DNA of 64,000 nucleotides from Bacteroidota bacterium (GCA_018222965.1 JAAEZH010000004.1:1-64000), one strand, 5' to 3'. Shown: positions 42,641 to 53,015, numbered from the stretch's first letter. Notes: generated by a model from the letters alone, not told the origin. Program-made: numbers and translations.

Positions 42641-42673
42641 TTTTTATATGGCTTTCGCCGAATGCCTCTCCTT

Positions 42674-44107
42674 CTAAAACTCAGCACTTCCTGGAGTACG
42701 CGGGAAAGGAATGACGTCCCGAATATTCCCCATGCCGGTAATAAACTGGACCATCCGCTCAAAACCAAGCCCAAAACCTGCATGTGGCGCTCCGCCATAC
42801 TTACGCAGTTCCAGGTACCACCACAGCTCTTCTTCCGGGATATTCATTTGAGCCATGCGGCCAGTCAATTTATCCATGCGCTCTTCCCGCTGAGAACCAC
42901 CAATCACTTCTCCAATGTACGGGAAAAGCACATCCATGGCAGCTACCGTCTTGTCGTCGTCATTCATCCGCATGTAAAAGGCCTTGATGTCTTTCGGGTA
43001 ATCCCGCACAATCACCGGCTTTTTAAATTTCTTCTCCACAAGAAAACGCTCATGCTCTGCCTGCAAATCTGCCCCCCAGGTCGGCTCAAATTCAAAGCGA
43101 CCCTTTTTGAAAGGTTTGGAATTGCGCAGGATATTGATGGCATCCGTATAGGTGATGCGCTCAAATTCGTTGTCGACCACAAAGCGAAGCATTTCGATCA
43201 GTCCCATCGGACGACGCTTCTCCTTAGGCATGTTTTTCTCTTCCTCCTTGATCCGGTTATCCAGAAACTCCAACTCATCCATGTAGTTGTCGATTACATA
43301 GCGAATGAGGTACTGCACAAAGTCTTCAGCCAGGTCCATGTCGCCATGGATGTCGCAGAAAGCAACCTCCGGCTCCACCATCCAGAACTCAGACAAGTGC
43401 CGGGAAGTATTAGAATTCTCTGCACGGAATGTCGGACCAAAAGTGTACACTTTACCCAAGGCAAGTGCCCCGATCTCAGCTTGTAGCTGACCAGAAACCG
43501 TCAGGTTGGTTGGCTTCTCAAAGAAGTCCTTTTCGTAATCAACCTTTCCGTCTTCTGTTTTGGGCGCATCGGCCGGATCCAGTGTGCTAACCCGAAACAT
43601 CTCTCCGGCACCTTCCGCATCACTGCCCGTGATGATAGGTGTGTGGAGGTAGTAATAACCGTTGTCGTTAAAATACTTGTGAATGGCAAAAGCCACGGCA
43701 TGCCGAATGCGGAACACCGCCGAAAAAGTATTGGTACGCATGCGGAGGTGTGCTTTCTCTCGCAGGAATTCCATACTCATTTTCTTGGGCTGGATCGGAT
43801 ATTCATCCAGATTGTTTCCACCCAGGACTTCGATGTCGTCGGCAATCAGTTCTACCGCCTGACCGGATCCCTGAGATTCTACCAGTTCACCTGTCACTTT
43901 TAGGCAGGAGTGGTATTTGATATTCTCCAGGACTTCAGCTTCAATGTTCTCGTAATCAATCACTACCTGAAGATTATTCATGCCCGAACCATCATTGAGG
44001 GCAATAAATCGATTGGCACGGAAAGCCCGTACCCAACCCATAACCGTGATCTTTTCTCCAATTTTTGGGTCTGCTAATACTTTAGCGACCTCGATACGAC
44101 TCATCAT
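42674..44107 (-). CDS. asnS: Asparagine-tRNA ligase
   Basis: A 477-residue class IIb aminoacyl-tRNA synthetase, charging tRNA(Asn). The N-terminal OB-fold anticodon-binding domain is seen at KIGEKITVMGWVRAFRANRFIALNDGS. The catalytic domain has motif 2 TFRAENSNTSRHLSEFWMVEPEVAF and motif 3 GFGLGFERMVQFITGMGNIRDVIPFPRTPG. The start is a double ATG; either is possible. It follows the DCC-family gene on the same strand with a gap of 69 bp and ends at the terminator at 42606-42640. Confidence 0.95.
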   Translation of the reverse strand: MMSRIEVAKVLADPKIGEKITVMGWVRAFRANRFIALNDGSGMNNLQVVIDYENIEAEVLENIKYHSCLKVTGELVESQGSGQAVELIADDIEVLGGNNLDEYPIQPKKMSMEFLREKAHLRMRTNTFSAVFRIRHAVAFAIHKYFNDNGYYYLHTPIITGSDAEGAGEMFRVSTLDPADAPKTEDGKVDYEKDFFEKPTNLTVSGQLQAEIGALALGKVYTFGPTFRAENSNTSRHLSEFWMVEPEVAFCDIHGDMDLAEDFVQYLIRYVIDNYMDELEFLDNRIKEEEKNMPKEKRRPMGLIEMLRFVVDNEFERITYTDAINILRNSKPFKKGRFEFEPTWGADLQAEHERFLVEKKFKKPVIVRDYPKDIKAFYMRMNDDDKTVAAMDVLFPYIGEVIGGSQREERMDKLTGRMAQMNIPEEELWWYLELRKYGGAPHAGFGLGFERMVQFITGMGNIRDVIPFPRTPGSAEF

Positions 44108-44176
44108 AATGATTCAGGTAGTTTATTTTTACAAACAAAACGCGAAATTAATCAATCAGAGAGGATTGGCCAAGGT

Positions 44177-44590
44177 TCAGGCCAGAAAGCGACTTCTAAG
44201 TTCAGGAGTAGGGATCATACAGGCTTCTTTTTTCCCAAACCAACGATACCGGTTGCGAGCCACCCAGTTGTAAATTCCATCCCGGATAAACTTCGGTATG
44301 ATCCAGAAAACACCAAATACCGGCCAGAGACCACCCATTCGGGCAACGACTTTAAGCGCAACATCCGAATGTGTGTATAATTTATCGTTTTCGATGAGAA
44401 TGACCGTGCTGAGTTCGCTGCGGCCTTCATAACCGGCTTTCTCCAGCATTTCCTGAGCTACATCCGTCTGCAATGCCACAAAGCGAAAAATGGCTTTGGG
44501 GTCGCGCTTGATGACAAATTGCACAAACCCGTTGCACAAATTGCATACGCCATCAAATAATAAGACCGGATGTTTGCTGGTGTCTGTCAT
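44177..44590 (-). CDS. DCC-family thiol-disulfide oxidoreductase
   Basis: A 137-residue DCC-family (DUF393) protein. The family hallmark D-G-x-C-x-x-C is present as LLFDGVCNLCNGFVQFVIKRDP near residue 15. The C-terminal part has the usual GLWPVFGVFWIIPKFIRDGIYNWVARNRYRWFGK. The two-cysteine site suggests a thioredoxin-like redox role, not experimentally defined. It lies between guaB and asnS on the same strand. Confidence 0.88.
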   Translation of the reverse strand: MTDTSKHPVLLFDGVCNLCNGFVQFVIKRDPKAIFRFVALQTDVAQEMLEKAGYEGRSELSTVILIENDKLYTHSDVALKVVARMGGLWPVFGVFWIIPKFIRDGIYNWVARNRYRWFGKKEACMIPTPELRSRFLA

Positions 44591-44625
44591 TGTCGGTTAA
44601 ACATTTTCCTGTCAATATAGTTGAG

Positions 44626-46187
<1,562 letters not shown>

Positions 46188-46245
46188 TCATAATCCGATC
46201 CCGGAGATTCGGCAGATTAATGACAAAGGCCTTCGGGCTGTTTCC

Positions 46246-46253
46246 TATATTTG
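46246..46253 (+). promoter_or_regulatory. tadA promoter -7 box next to the start
   Basis: TATATTTG matches the Bacteroidota -7 consensus exactly and ends 4 nt before the tadA ATG (46258). A good TTG is not obvious upstream. As for padR and guaB, the spacing suggests a leaderless transcript. Confidence 0.5.
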
Positions 46254-46257
46254 CCTC

Positions 46258-46701
46258 ATGCTTAGTGTATTCAGTGACGAACATTTTATGAAACAGGCCC
46301 TGGAGCAGGCTAAAATGGCTTACGCCGAAGGGGAAATTCCGGTGGGAGCTGTAGTGGTTTCCAATAACCGCATCATTGCCCGGGCGCACAACCAGACCGA
46401 GCGTCTACAGGATGTAACAGCTCATGCCGAGATGCTGGCTATTACAGCTGCAGCAGGCGGAATGGGCAGCAAATACCTGGATGAATGCACGCTGTATGTT
46501 ACACTCGAGCCTTGCTTTATGTGTGCCGGTGCTTTGGCCTGGGCACAATTGGGGAAGCTGGTGTATGCAGCAGCAGATGACAAACGAGGTTTTATGAAAC
46601 AGGGCAAAGAAGTTTTGCATCCCCGCACCAAAATATCTTATGGCGTACTGGAAGAAGAAGCCAGAACCCTCCTTCAGCAATTTTTTCGTGAAAAACGCTA
46701 A
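46258..46701 (+). CDS. tadA: tRNA-adenosine deaminase (TadA-type nucleoside deaminase)
   Basis: A 147-residue zinc deaminase. The zinc ligands are His in VTAHAEMLAI (HAE, general base Glu) and the two Cys in LEPCFMCAGALAWAQL (PCxxC). The N-terminal FMKQALEQAKMAYAEGEIPVGAVVV and the ending DDKRGF are those of TadA, which makes inosine at the wobble base of tRNA(Arg). Its length and motifs are typical. The ATG follows a -7 box directly, implying a leaderless mRNA. It is divergent from guaB. Confidence 0.92.
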   Translation: MLSVFSDEHFMKQALEQAKMAYAEGEIPVGAVVVSNNRIIARAHNQTERLQDVTAHAEMLAITAAAGGMGSKYLDECTLYVTLEPCFMCAGALAWAQLGKLVYAAADDKRGFMKQGKEVLHPRTKISYGVLEEEARTLLQQFFREKR

Positions 46702-46859
46702 CACTTTTTTTCGCCGAAAGGCAGCAAAAACGTTAAAGTCTCTTAAAGGCGGTTAAGGAGATTATAAGAGGCGTGCATGCTTGTGATTTTCGATCTACAT
46801 TCGATATTGAAAGCACAAATTAACAGGCACAAACCCCCGTATTTTAAACGTTTTTGAAT

Positions 46860-47402
46860 ATGAAATCTCTACACATCATCCTGGCCGTTTTTCTGGTCGC
46901 CCTTTTTTCCGCCTGCGGGCCAACGCTGCGTCCCTTTACGCAGGAATTGTATGAAGAGTACGGCTGGACAGAAAACGAACTCCAAAAAATTCAGTTTTAC
47001 CTTTCCAAAGATATTGTCCTCAGACGCCAAATCAATAAAGGCAGTACCGAAATTATTTCCGGTGAAGTAAAAGTGATCGACGGGAAAGAAGTAGAACAGA
47101 TTATCATTCGCGAAGGAACGCCGGGTGTGTTTCTCTTTAGCCCAAAAACCAATCGACTGGCTGTTAGCTTTGACGACGGTTCCGATGAGCGTTTCCTGAT
47201 GTTTGGGCCCAACCCCAAGGTGAGCAACCGCTACGTACTTCTGGGGTCGGAGTGGGATCGCCGCAGTGGTAAAGTATCTTACGAAGGTCAGGCTTATTGG
47301 GTAGATGCAGAGGATGCCTATGCAACCCTGCTCATCGACCTCAAGAAAATCAATAAAACAAAAGTGAAGTCGACAACAGCCTCCGGACGGAGAATTGATT
47401 GA
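46860..47402 (+). CDS. Lipoprotein of unknown function
   Basis: A 180-residue lipoprotein (signal VFLVALFSAC, acylated Cys about residue 20). The mature part has beta strands and Lys/Asp-rich loops (VIDGKEVEQIIIREGTPGVFLFSPKTNRLAVSFDDGSDERFLMFGP); I cannot name a family. The TTG at 46854 also opens the frame, but the ATG at 46860 is closer to the signal. It sits alone between tadA and the convergent apaG gene, with a long hairpin at its end. Confidence 0.75.
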   Translation: MKSLHIILAVFLVALFSACGPTLRPFTQELYEEYGWTENELQKIQFYLSKDIVLRRQINKGSTEIISGEVKVIDGKEVEQIIIREGTPGVFLFSPKTNRLAVSFDDGSDERFLMFGPNPKVSNRYVLLGSEWDRRSGKVSYEGQAYWVDAEDAYATLLIDLKKINKTKVKSTTASGRRID

Positions 47403-47403
47403 A

Positions 47404-47476
47404 TAATGCTGAATGCTTAATGTTGAATGTGGATTTGCCTTCGCATTCAACACTAAGCATTCAAAATTCAGCATTA
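47404..47476. terminator. Long inverted repeat between convergent genes
   Basis: The left arm (about 47407-47430, containing TGCTGAATGCTTAATG and TTGAATG) is the near-complement of the right arm (about 47444-47476, containing CATTCAACACTAAGC and ATTCAGCATTA). It lies exactly between the lipoprotein and apaG stops. Large and imperfect, it is probably a bidirectional terminator or a palindromic element. Confidence 0.65.
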
Positions 47477-47480
47477 ATGC

Positions 47481-47867
47481 TTAATTGAACTTAAAGGGCG
47501 GGATCAGCGAAAAGGGCGGAATACTGGCCAGAAAGACCGTATTGTCAATATGGCGTTTAAACAGATAGGTGCCCCACATGCGGCCTACATCGGTTTTGAA
47601 CGGGCACCAGGATTCGTACTCATAGCTTTGGCCCGGTGTGAGCGTGGGTTTTGCCCCGACAACTCCCGGCCCCTGGACCTCCCGGATCTGGCCGAAGCCA
47701 TCAATGATGTACCAGTGCCGCTCCAGCAATTGTACGGTATCTGAGCGGCGATTTTCGATTATGACACGGTAGGAAAATACATAAGCATCCTCTCCGGGTT
47801 TGGAGTGGAGTGGTTCGTAGCGTGGTTCTACGCTTACGCGAATGCCGTGAGTTATTTTTGTTTCCAT
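47481..47867 (-). CDS. apaG: ApaG/DUF525 protein
   Basis: A 128-residue protein of the ApaG family (fibronectin-III-like fold), associated with Co2+/Mg2+ handling. The hallmark strands RVSVEPRYEP..FSYRVIIENRRSDTVQLLERHWYIIDGFG and VQGPGVVGAKPTLTPGQSYEYESWCPF are complete. It overlaps the gmk 3' end by 16 bp on the same strand, so it is translationally coupled to gmk and yicC. The role here is not obvious. Confidence 0.92.
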   Translation of the reverse strand: METKITHGIRVSVEPRYEPLHSKPGEDAYVFSYRVIIENRRSDTVQLLERHWYIIDGFGQIREVQGPGVVGAKPTLTPGQSYEYESWCPFKTDVGRMWGTYLFKRHIDNTVFLASIPPFSLIPPFKFN

Positions 47868-48460
47868 TCCGGATTTACCGAAAGTTCTAAAAATTGGCGC
47901 ACCTTATTTTCTGCTTCTTGCAGAGCGGTGTCCAAATCGTCATTGATCAAAGAATCGTCAAATCGTTCTTCGTAGGCTAATTCATCTTCAGCGCGGCGGA
48001 ATCGCTTTTGCAAGCTGGCCTCATCTTCCGTGTTCCGCTTGCGGAGACGCTCAAACAGCACTTCCTTTGAAGGCGGTTTAATAAAGAGCGTCATCGTTTG
48101 TTCGGGATAAGCCGATTTTATATTGACAGCGCCTTTTACGTCTATGTCAAATATAATGTGTTTTCCGCTATCCCAGAGTCTTTGGACCTCCGACTTGAGG
48201 GTGCCGTAAAATTGATTGTGATAAACTTCTTCCCATTCCAGAAACTCCTTATTATCTGCCTTTCGGCGAAAGTCTTCTGCGCTCAGGAAGTAGTAATCCC
48301 TGCCTTCTTTTTCGTAGTGTCGGGGTTTGCGGCTGGTGGCGGATACGGAGAAGGCCAGTTCCTCTATTTCGCTGAGGAGGTGGCGCACGATGGTAGTCTT
48401 ACCTGCTCCGGAAGGAGCTGTGATAACGATCAGTTTTCCTTTGTGCTTCTCTAGAGTCAA
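47852..48460 (-). CDS. gmk: Guanylate kinase
   Basis: A 202-residue kinase that phosphorylates GMP to GDP. The P-loop is ITAPSGAGKTTIVRHLL (residues 12-28), followed by SRKPRHYEKEGRDYYFLS and the GMP-binding FLEWEEVYHNQFYG, then the LID region with RLRKRNTEDEASLQKR. It is preceded by yicC with a 2-bp gap and overlaps apaG, a compact three-gene operon. Confidence 0.95.
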   Translation of the reverse strand: MTLEKHKGKLIVITAPSGAGKTTIVRHLLSEIEELAFSVSATSRKPRHYEKEGRDYYFLSAEDFRRKADNKEFLEWEEVYHNQFYGTLKSEVQRLWDSGKHIIFDIDVKGAVNIKSAYPEQTMTLFIKPPSKEVLFERLRKRNTEDEASLQKRFRRAEDELAYEERFDDSLINDDLDTALQEAENKVRQFLELSVNPEWKQK

Positions 48461-48462
48461 AA

Positions 48463-49338
48463 CTATACGAGGTTTGCGGTTTGTTCTTTGATTTTTTCCA
48501 ATTCGTCTTTCATTCCAACAACAAGACGTTGAATATCTGAGGAATAGGCTTTAGCACCCAACGTATTTATTTCCCGCCCCATTTCCTGTGTGATGAAACT
48601 TAATTTGCGTCCCTTTTGTTTTTTAGGTAGCTCAATCTGCTCCAGGAAGTAGAGGCAATGTTGTTCCAGTCGAACTTTCTCCTCCGTGATATCGATTTTT
48701 TCGAGGTAGTACAGGATTTCCTGCTGAAAGCGATTTTCATCGACATGCTCCTTGTTGATATGTTCTTCAAGGTTTTGCTTGAGCCGCTGCTTGAGATTAT
48801 CGATGCGGGATTTTTCAATGGGGTCGACCTGTTTCAGCAAGGACCGAATATTGCTGATTCGCAGGCGAAGATCTTCTTCCATGGCTTTGCCTTCCGATTG
48901 ACGAAACTCTTCAAAGCGATCCAGTGCGGTAATGACCGTGTTTTTGACGGCGGCCCATTCTTTTTCGTCGATGAGTTCTTCGGCTGTGGCAATCACATTC
49001 GGAATTCGAATGATGGCCTGCATGATATCGCCCTTGGGCATATTGAGTTCGTCGGCCAGTCCGGAAAGTTCTTCGAAATATTTTCTAAAGAGGCTGAGGT
49101 TCAGTCCGTAGGCTTCATCGCCACTGGGAGATTTAACCTCAATGCTGACTTCGAGTTTACCCCGTTCGGCGCGTTCGGTGATTATCTTTCGCAGTTCGGG
49201 TTCCTTATCGCGATAATGGTTGGGAATCTTGAAGCGTACGTCGGTAAATTTGCTGTTCAGGGATCGCACTTCTGCCAGGATGGTTTTGTCCTGGTAAGTG
49301 TTATCTGCCCGGCCATAGCCGGTCATGGATAAGATCAT
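48463..49338 (-). CDS. YicC-family endoribonuclease
   Basis: A 291-residue YicC/DUF1732 protein, now viewed as an endoribonuclease family. The start MILSMTGYGRADN and the C-terminal LPKKQKGRKLSFITQEMGREINTLGAKAYSSDIQRLVVGMKDELEKIKEQTANL are the family's ends. It heads the yicC-gmk-apaG operon, with a putative promoter box TATATTTG at 49446-49453. Confidence 0.95.
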   Translation of the reverse strand: MILSMTGYGRADNTYQDKTILAEVRSLNSKFTDVRFKIPNHYRDKEPELRKIITERAERGKLEVSIEVKSPSGDEAYGLNLSLFRKYFEELSGLADELNMPKGDIMQAIIRIPNVIATAEELIDEKEWAAVKNTVITALDRFEEFRQSEGKAMEEDLRLRISNIRSLLKQVDPIEKSRIDNLKQRLKQNLEEHINKEHVDENRFQQEILYYLEKIDITEEKVRLEQHCLYFLEQIELPKKQKGRKLSFITQEMGREINTLGAKAYSSDIQRLVVGMKDELEKIKEQTANLV

Positions 49339-49736
49339 ATTCGGGATCTGAGTTTAATTGTCAGGCGGCTGCGATTTATTTCCTCCGCTTGGAACGTCAT
49401 TCGGCGGAAGCCGGGTAAAAGATGTAAGGGCCGCAAATTGCCCCGCAAATATACCGAATAATATAGATTAGGTTTAGAGGTGGGAATAGGAATAGGAGGA
49501 GCATTGGGTGTGAAGGGGAAAATTGGGGGTTAGGCGATGAAATGCAAGAGTGATTTACAGCCCGGAGCGGAGCCTTTACAGGAAGTTTTTTCGCTAATTC
49601 ACTGAATTATAGACACTAACTTAGAATTAAAGAGAATATTTATTTCCGAATAAGGCAAAAAATACCGAAATTTGCTCCTCGTTTGAAAAAAGTGGCCTGT
49701 TTTGGCCATAACTTTTTCTAAATCAATAACATAACA
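49339..49736. promoter_or_regulatory. Divergent region between yicC and HU genes
   Basis: A 398-bp gap with no gene. The yicC-side -7 box TATATTTG lies at 49446-49453 (minus). The HU side has TTG (49683-49685), then after 23 nt TAACTTTT (49709-49716). The spacer contains the dyad TGGCC and GGCCA (49693-49708), which could be an operator. The rest is G-rich (GGAATAGGAATAGGAGGAGC, about 49483-49502) and otherwise featureless. Confidence 0.5.
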
Positions 49737-50042
49737 ATGAGAAAGGCCGATCTAGTCGCTGCAATTTCTGAAAAAACGGGAGTGCCCAAAGTGGATGTAT
49801 TGGTAACCCTGGAGACCTTCTTCAAAGAAGTGAAGGATTCTCTGGCAGATGGGGAGAATGTATATGTGCGCGGATTCGGGAGCTTTATCATCAAGAAGCG
49901 AGCTAAGAAAATTGGTCGTCACATCAAGAAGAATGTGGCCATCGAAATTCCGGAACACTATATCCCGGCATTCAAGCCGGCTAAGGTTTTTGTCGAGCAG
50001 GTGAAGGATAATGTGGATTCGCTTCCGAAGGATAACGACTAG
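49737..50042 (+). CDS. HU/IHF-family DNA-binding protein
   Basis: A 101-residue histone-like DNA-bending protein. Typical segments are MRKADLVAAISEKTGVPKVDVLVTLETFFKEVKDSLADGENVYVRGFGSFIIKKRAKKIGRHIKKNVAIEIPEHYIPAFKPAK, with the DNA-clamping beta arm around GRHIKKN and the proline-flanked arm tip. It compacts and bends DNA; which of HU or IHF cannot be decided. It is 5 bp from the TPR gene and probably cotranscribed. Confidence 0.95.
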   Translation: MRKADLVAAISEKTGVPKVDVLVTLETFFKEVKDSLADGENVYVRGFGSFIIKKRAKKIGRHIKKNVAIEIPEHYIPAFKPAKVFVEQVKDNVDSLPKDND

Positions 50043-50047
50043 TTTTA

Positions 50048-50845
50048 ATGAAGAACATCAGCAGTAAACAATGGATTACACTTGGAGCTTTTGCGGTACT
50101 TTTTTTGGTGCTGTACTTCCAGTGTGAGACCAAACCACCTGCTCAAAAGGCCATTGAAAAGTCAAGGGCCCTAAATGCTGAAAGTACCGATATCAATGCT
50201 TTGCTGAAAGAAGCTAAAGCTTCGCTTGATTCCCGGGCCTCCAATGATATTTTGGCCGCTGAAGCTATGGTCGATCAGGCAGAAACCGATTCTGCCCGCT
50301 CCCTGGCTTTGCAAGAACTGGCTAGTGCCTGGTATGCTGCCAGGAGACCCGGCATTTCCGGGTTTTATGCCGAAGAGATTGCCAATATTGAAGCGAGTGC
50401 AGAAGCCTGGTCTATTGCAGGGACAACTTATTCCATTTGCCTGCAACAGACCCAATCGGAAAAAATTCGGTCCTTTTGCCGCGATCATGCGATCACGGCC
50501 TTTGAAAGTGCGATTTCCATCGACCCCTCCGAACCCGGGCCGAGGATCAATCTCGCCCTGGTTTACACAGATGCTCCGCCACCAGATCAACCTATGAAAG
50601 GAATTCTGATGCTGCGGGACCTCAACGAACAATTTCCGGAGAATACCGGCGTTTTGGTAAACCTTGGTCGTCTGGGTATCCAGACCGGCCAGTATGAGCG
50701 CGCGATCGAGCGGCTGTCAAAAGCTTATGAGCTCGATCCGAATGATCCCCGTGCGGCTTGTTTTCTGGCTCAGGCCTACGAAGGAGCAGGGAATCCGGCG
50801 GAAGCCCAAAAGTTTGGCAATATTTGCCAACAATTGAATCAGTAA
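50048..50845 (+). CDS. Membrane-anchored TPR protein
   Basis: A 265-residue protein with an N-terminal membrane anchor (QWITLGAFAVLFLVLYFQC) and a periplasmic alpha-helical region with about five TPR-like pairs (EPGPRINLALVYTDAPPPDQPMKGILMLRDLNEQFPENTGVLVNLGRLGIQTGQYERAIERL). The Cys at residue 21 is not in a lipobox context. Function unknown; a scaffold for cell-envelope or division proteins is plausible. It shares an operon with the HU gene. Confidence 0.85.
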   Translation: MKNISSKQWITLGAFAVLFLVLYFQCETKPPAQKAIEKSRALNAESTDINALLKEAKASLDSRASNDILAAEAMVDQAETDSARSLALQELASAWYAARRPGISGFYAEEIANIEASAEAWSIAGTTYSICLQQTQSEKIRSFCRDHAITAFESAISIDPSEPGPRINLALVYTDAPPPDQPMKGILMLRDLNEQFPENTGVLVNLGRLGIQTGQYERAIERLSKAYELDPNDPRAACFLAQAYEGAGNPAEAQKFGNICQQLNQ

Positions 50846-50858
50846 TTAATAGTATTTT

Positions 50859-50886
50859 ACCGGATATTTCCGGTACTCTATATTTA
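50859..50886 (+). promoter_or_regulatory. Promoter-like box with upstream dyad
   Basis: The perfect dyad ACCGGA-TATT-TCCGGT (50859-50874) lies 5 bp before TATATTTA (50879-50886), close to TAnnTTTG. The ATG of the 31-residue gene is about 35 bp further on. The dyad could be an operator or the end of the TPR transcript. Confidence 0.4.
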
Positions 50887-50920
50887 GACAATTTTTTGAA
50901 TAATTTTAAACGTAAAGACT

Positions 50921-51016
50921 ATGCCTTGCGGTAAGAAACGGAAAAGACATAAGATTGCGACTCACAAGCGTAAAAAGCGCCTTCGCAAGAATCGTCACAA
51001 GAAGAAGAATCGATAG
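50921..51016 (+). CDS. AURKAIP1/COX24-type small basic protein
   Basis: A 31-residue protein starting MPCGKKRKRHKIATHKRKKR, with more than half Lys/Arg/His. Bacteroidota carry such a conserved peptide with the AURKAIP1/COX24 domain, related to the C-terminus of a mitochondrial small-subunit ribosomal protein (mS38). It is likely a ribosome component, though the reason for its presence is inferred. The ORF is too short for a length-based gene search. It has an AAACGTAAAG-type region but no clear Shine-Dalgarno, usual in the phylum. Confidence 0.8.
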   Translation: MPCGKKRKRHKIATHKRKKRLRKNRHKKKNR

Positions 51017-51436
51017 ATAATATAGGGGTGTTTTTCCGGAATTGGTTTCGGGAAAACACCCTCCTTCGTTTCGGCCAAACAACCGGCCAAACCACTGTAT
51101 CGAAACAAAAGCGGAAAGGATTGTACTGAGCGCAGGAGGATTTTTGTTGCACAATGCCCGTTGCATTGTATAAAGAAATTTCCCGGATGTCGAGCAAGTT
51201 CCCAACCAAAACCATTCGACTCCAAGGGACAGACTAGCCCACTAGAGAATTGTAAAAAAAATGGGCTCCTCTCTCCTCTGTAAGTTTTACTCGCTCCAAC
51301 CCTTTACCCAATCCATATAGATTCAGGGTTTATCTGGCTGTTGCCGAAAAGTACTCCTTCCTCTGGAAGGACGATTTCGCATATCCGTACCTGCGATAGG
51401 TGCGGGTCACTTATAACAGTAGTTAAACCTTTTGCC
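51017..51436. other. Gap between the small basic gene and rng
   Basis: A stem of GGGTGTTTT (51026-51034) and AAAACACCC (51053-51061) with inner CC/GG follows the small gene and could end its transcript, though no T-run follows. The remaining ~370 bp hold another weak inverted repeat (ACAATG and CATTGT, 51153-51172) and no gene I recognise. Confidence 0.5.
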
Positions 51437-52990
51437 GTGGAAAAGGAACTTATTATCAATTCCACGCCTACCAAAGTAGAAATTGCCCTGCTGGAAGATT
51501 CCAAATTAGTGGAATTGCACAACCAGCGGACGAATACCAATTTTACGGTTGGCGATATATTCCTTGGCCAGATTCGTCGTTTGATGCCTGGCCTGAATGC
51601 TGCCTTTGTGAACATCGGGCATAAAAAAGATGCCTTCCTCCATTATACCGACCTCGGACCAAAACTCCGCTCGCTCGCTAAGTACACCAATGATACCATC
51701 TCCGGAAAAATGAATACGCATCTCCTCGAAAACTTTCAGTTTCAGAAGGAGATCGTAAAAACCGGAAAGATTGATCAGGTACTTAATAAAAAGCAACAAC
51801 TCCTGGTACAGATCCTCAAAGAGCCGATCGGTACCAAGGGTCCCCGCTTGAGCTGCGAGATTACGATACCCGGTCGGTATCTGGTACTTACCCCTTTTTC
51901 GGATGTCATTGCGGTGTCCAAAAAGATCGGTAATTCGGAAGAACGAAAAAGACTGCGACAGCTAATCGAGTTGATCCGGCCCAAAAACTTCGGCGTGATC
52001 GTTCGTACGGCTGCCGAAGGGAAAAAAGCCGCCGATCTGCACGAAGAGTTGAAGTACATGGTTGATCGCTGGGAAGAAATTTACCGGCAGCTTCGCGGAA
52101 GCAAAGCGCCTTTAAAATTACTCAGTGAGCTTGATAAAGCCACCACTATCCTGCGGGATGTGCTTTCAGAATCATTCAACAAGATCGTTGTAAACGACAA
52201 ACAGCTGTATGCCAATACCAAAAGTTATCTGGGGAATATTGCCCCCGATAAGGTGGATATTGTAAGTATGCATCGAAACCGTAAGCCCATCTTTGATGCT
52301 TATGGAATTACCAAGCAAATCAAAGCTTCCTTCGGGAAAACAGCCACTATGGCCAGTGGTGCTTATCTCGTGATTGAGCATACCGAGGCCATGCACGTGA
52401 TTGATGTCAACTCCGGACACAAAATGTCAAGCAGTAATCAGGAGGAGGCTGTTTTGTCTGTAAACCTGGAGTCGGCAGAAGAAATCGCCAGGCAGTTACG
52501 TCTACGTGATATCGGAGGTATTATCATTATCGATTTTATCGATATGCGCAATAAAGATCATAAACAACAGCTGATTCGCGCCATGCGGAAGTTTATGAAA
52601 AAGGATCATGCGCAGCATACGATATTGCCCCTCAGTAAGTTTGGTTTGATGCAGATTACCCGCCAACGGGTTCGTCCGGAAATCAAAATCAATACCGCTG
52701 AAGTTTGTCCAAGTTGTAATGGCACAGGATCTGTTAATTCTACCATCCTCCTTACAGACGATATCGAGCGGGATTTGAAATTCCTCCTGCAGTCGCATCC
52801 AAAATCCAAGCTTACGCTGAAAGTCCATCCTTTTGTGGAGGCTTATTTGCGTAAAGGGATTCCTTCTATCCGAATGAAATGGTACCGAAAATACTATAAG
52901 TGGATCCGCATCCTTCCGGAGGCCGATTATCCGCTTACCAAGTACCGTTTTTACGATGCTAATAATGAGGAGATCCGGATGAATGGATAG
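51437..52990 (+). CDS. rng: Ribonuclease G/E family protein
   Basis: A 517-residue RNase E/G-type endoribonuclease. N-terminal S1-like region: KVEIALLEDSKLVELHNQ...VGDIFLGQIRRLMPGLNAAFVNIGHKKDAFLHYTDL. Catalytic domain: VIDVNSGHKMSSSNQEEAVLSVNLESAEEIARQLRLRDIGGIIIIDFIDM, with the metal-binding Asp residues, and the zinc-link CPSCNGTG. The frame opens 32 codons earlier at an ATG at 51341, but homology begins MEKELIINSTPTKVEIALLED, so I chose the GTG at 51437. It processes rRNA and mRNA in the cytoplasm. Confidence 0.9.
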   Translation: MEKELIINSTPTKVEIALLEDSKLVELHNQRTNTNFTVGDIFLGQIRRLMPGLNAAFVNIGHKKDAFLHYTDLGPKLRSLAKYTNDTISGKMNTHLLENFQFQKEIVKTGKIDQVLNKKQQLLVQILKEPIGTKGPRLSCEITIPGRYLVLTPFSDVIAVSKKIGNSEERKRLRQLIELIRPKNFGVIVRTAAEGKKAADLHEELKYMVDRWEEIYRQLRGSKAPLKLLSELDKATTILRDVLSESFNKIVVNDKQLYANTKSYLGNIAPDKVDIVSMHRNRKPIFDAYGITKQIKASFGKTATMASGAYLVIEHTEAMHVIDVNSGHKMSSSNQEEAVLSVNLESAEEIARQLRLRDIGGIIIIDFIDMRNKDHKQQLIRAMRKFMKKDHAQHTILPLSKFGLMQITRQRVRPEIKINTAEVCPSCNGTGSVNSTILLTDDIERDLKFLLQSHPKSKLTLKVHPFVEAYLRKGIPSIRMKWYRKYYKWIRILPEADYPLTKYRFYDANNEEIRMNG

Positions 52991-53015
52991 AGGATAGAAA
53001 TCCTTTAAAGTATAA

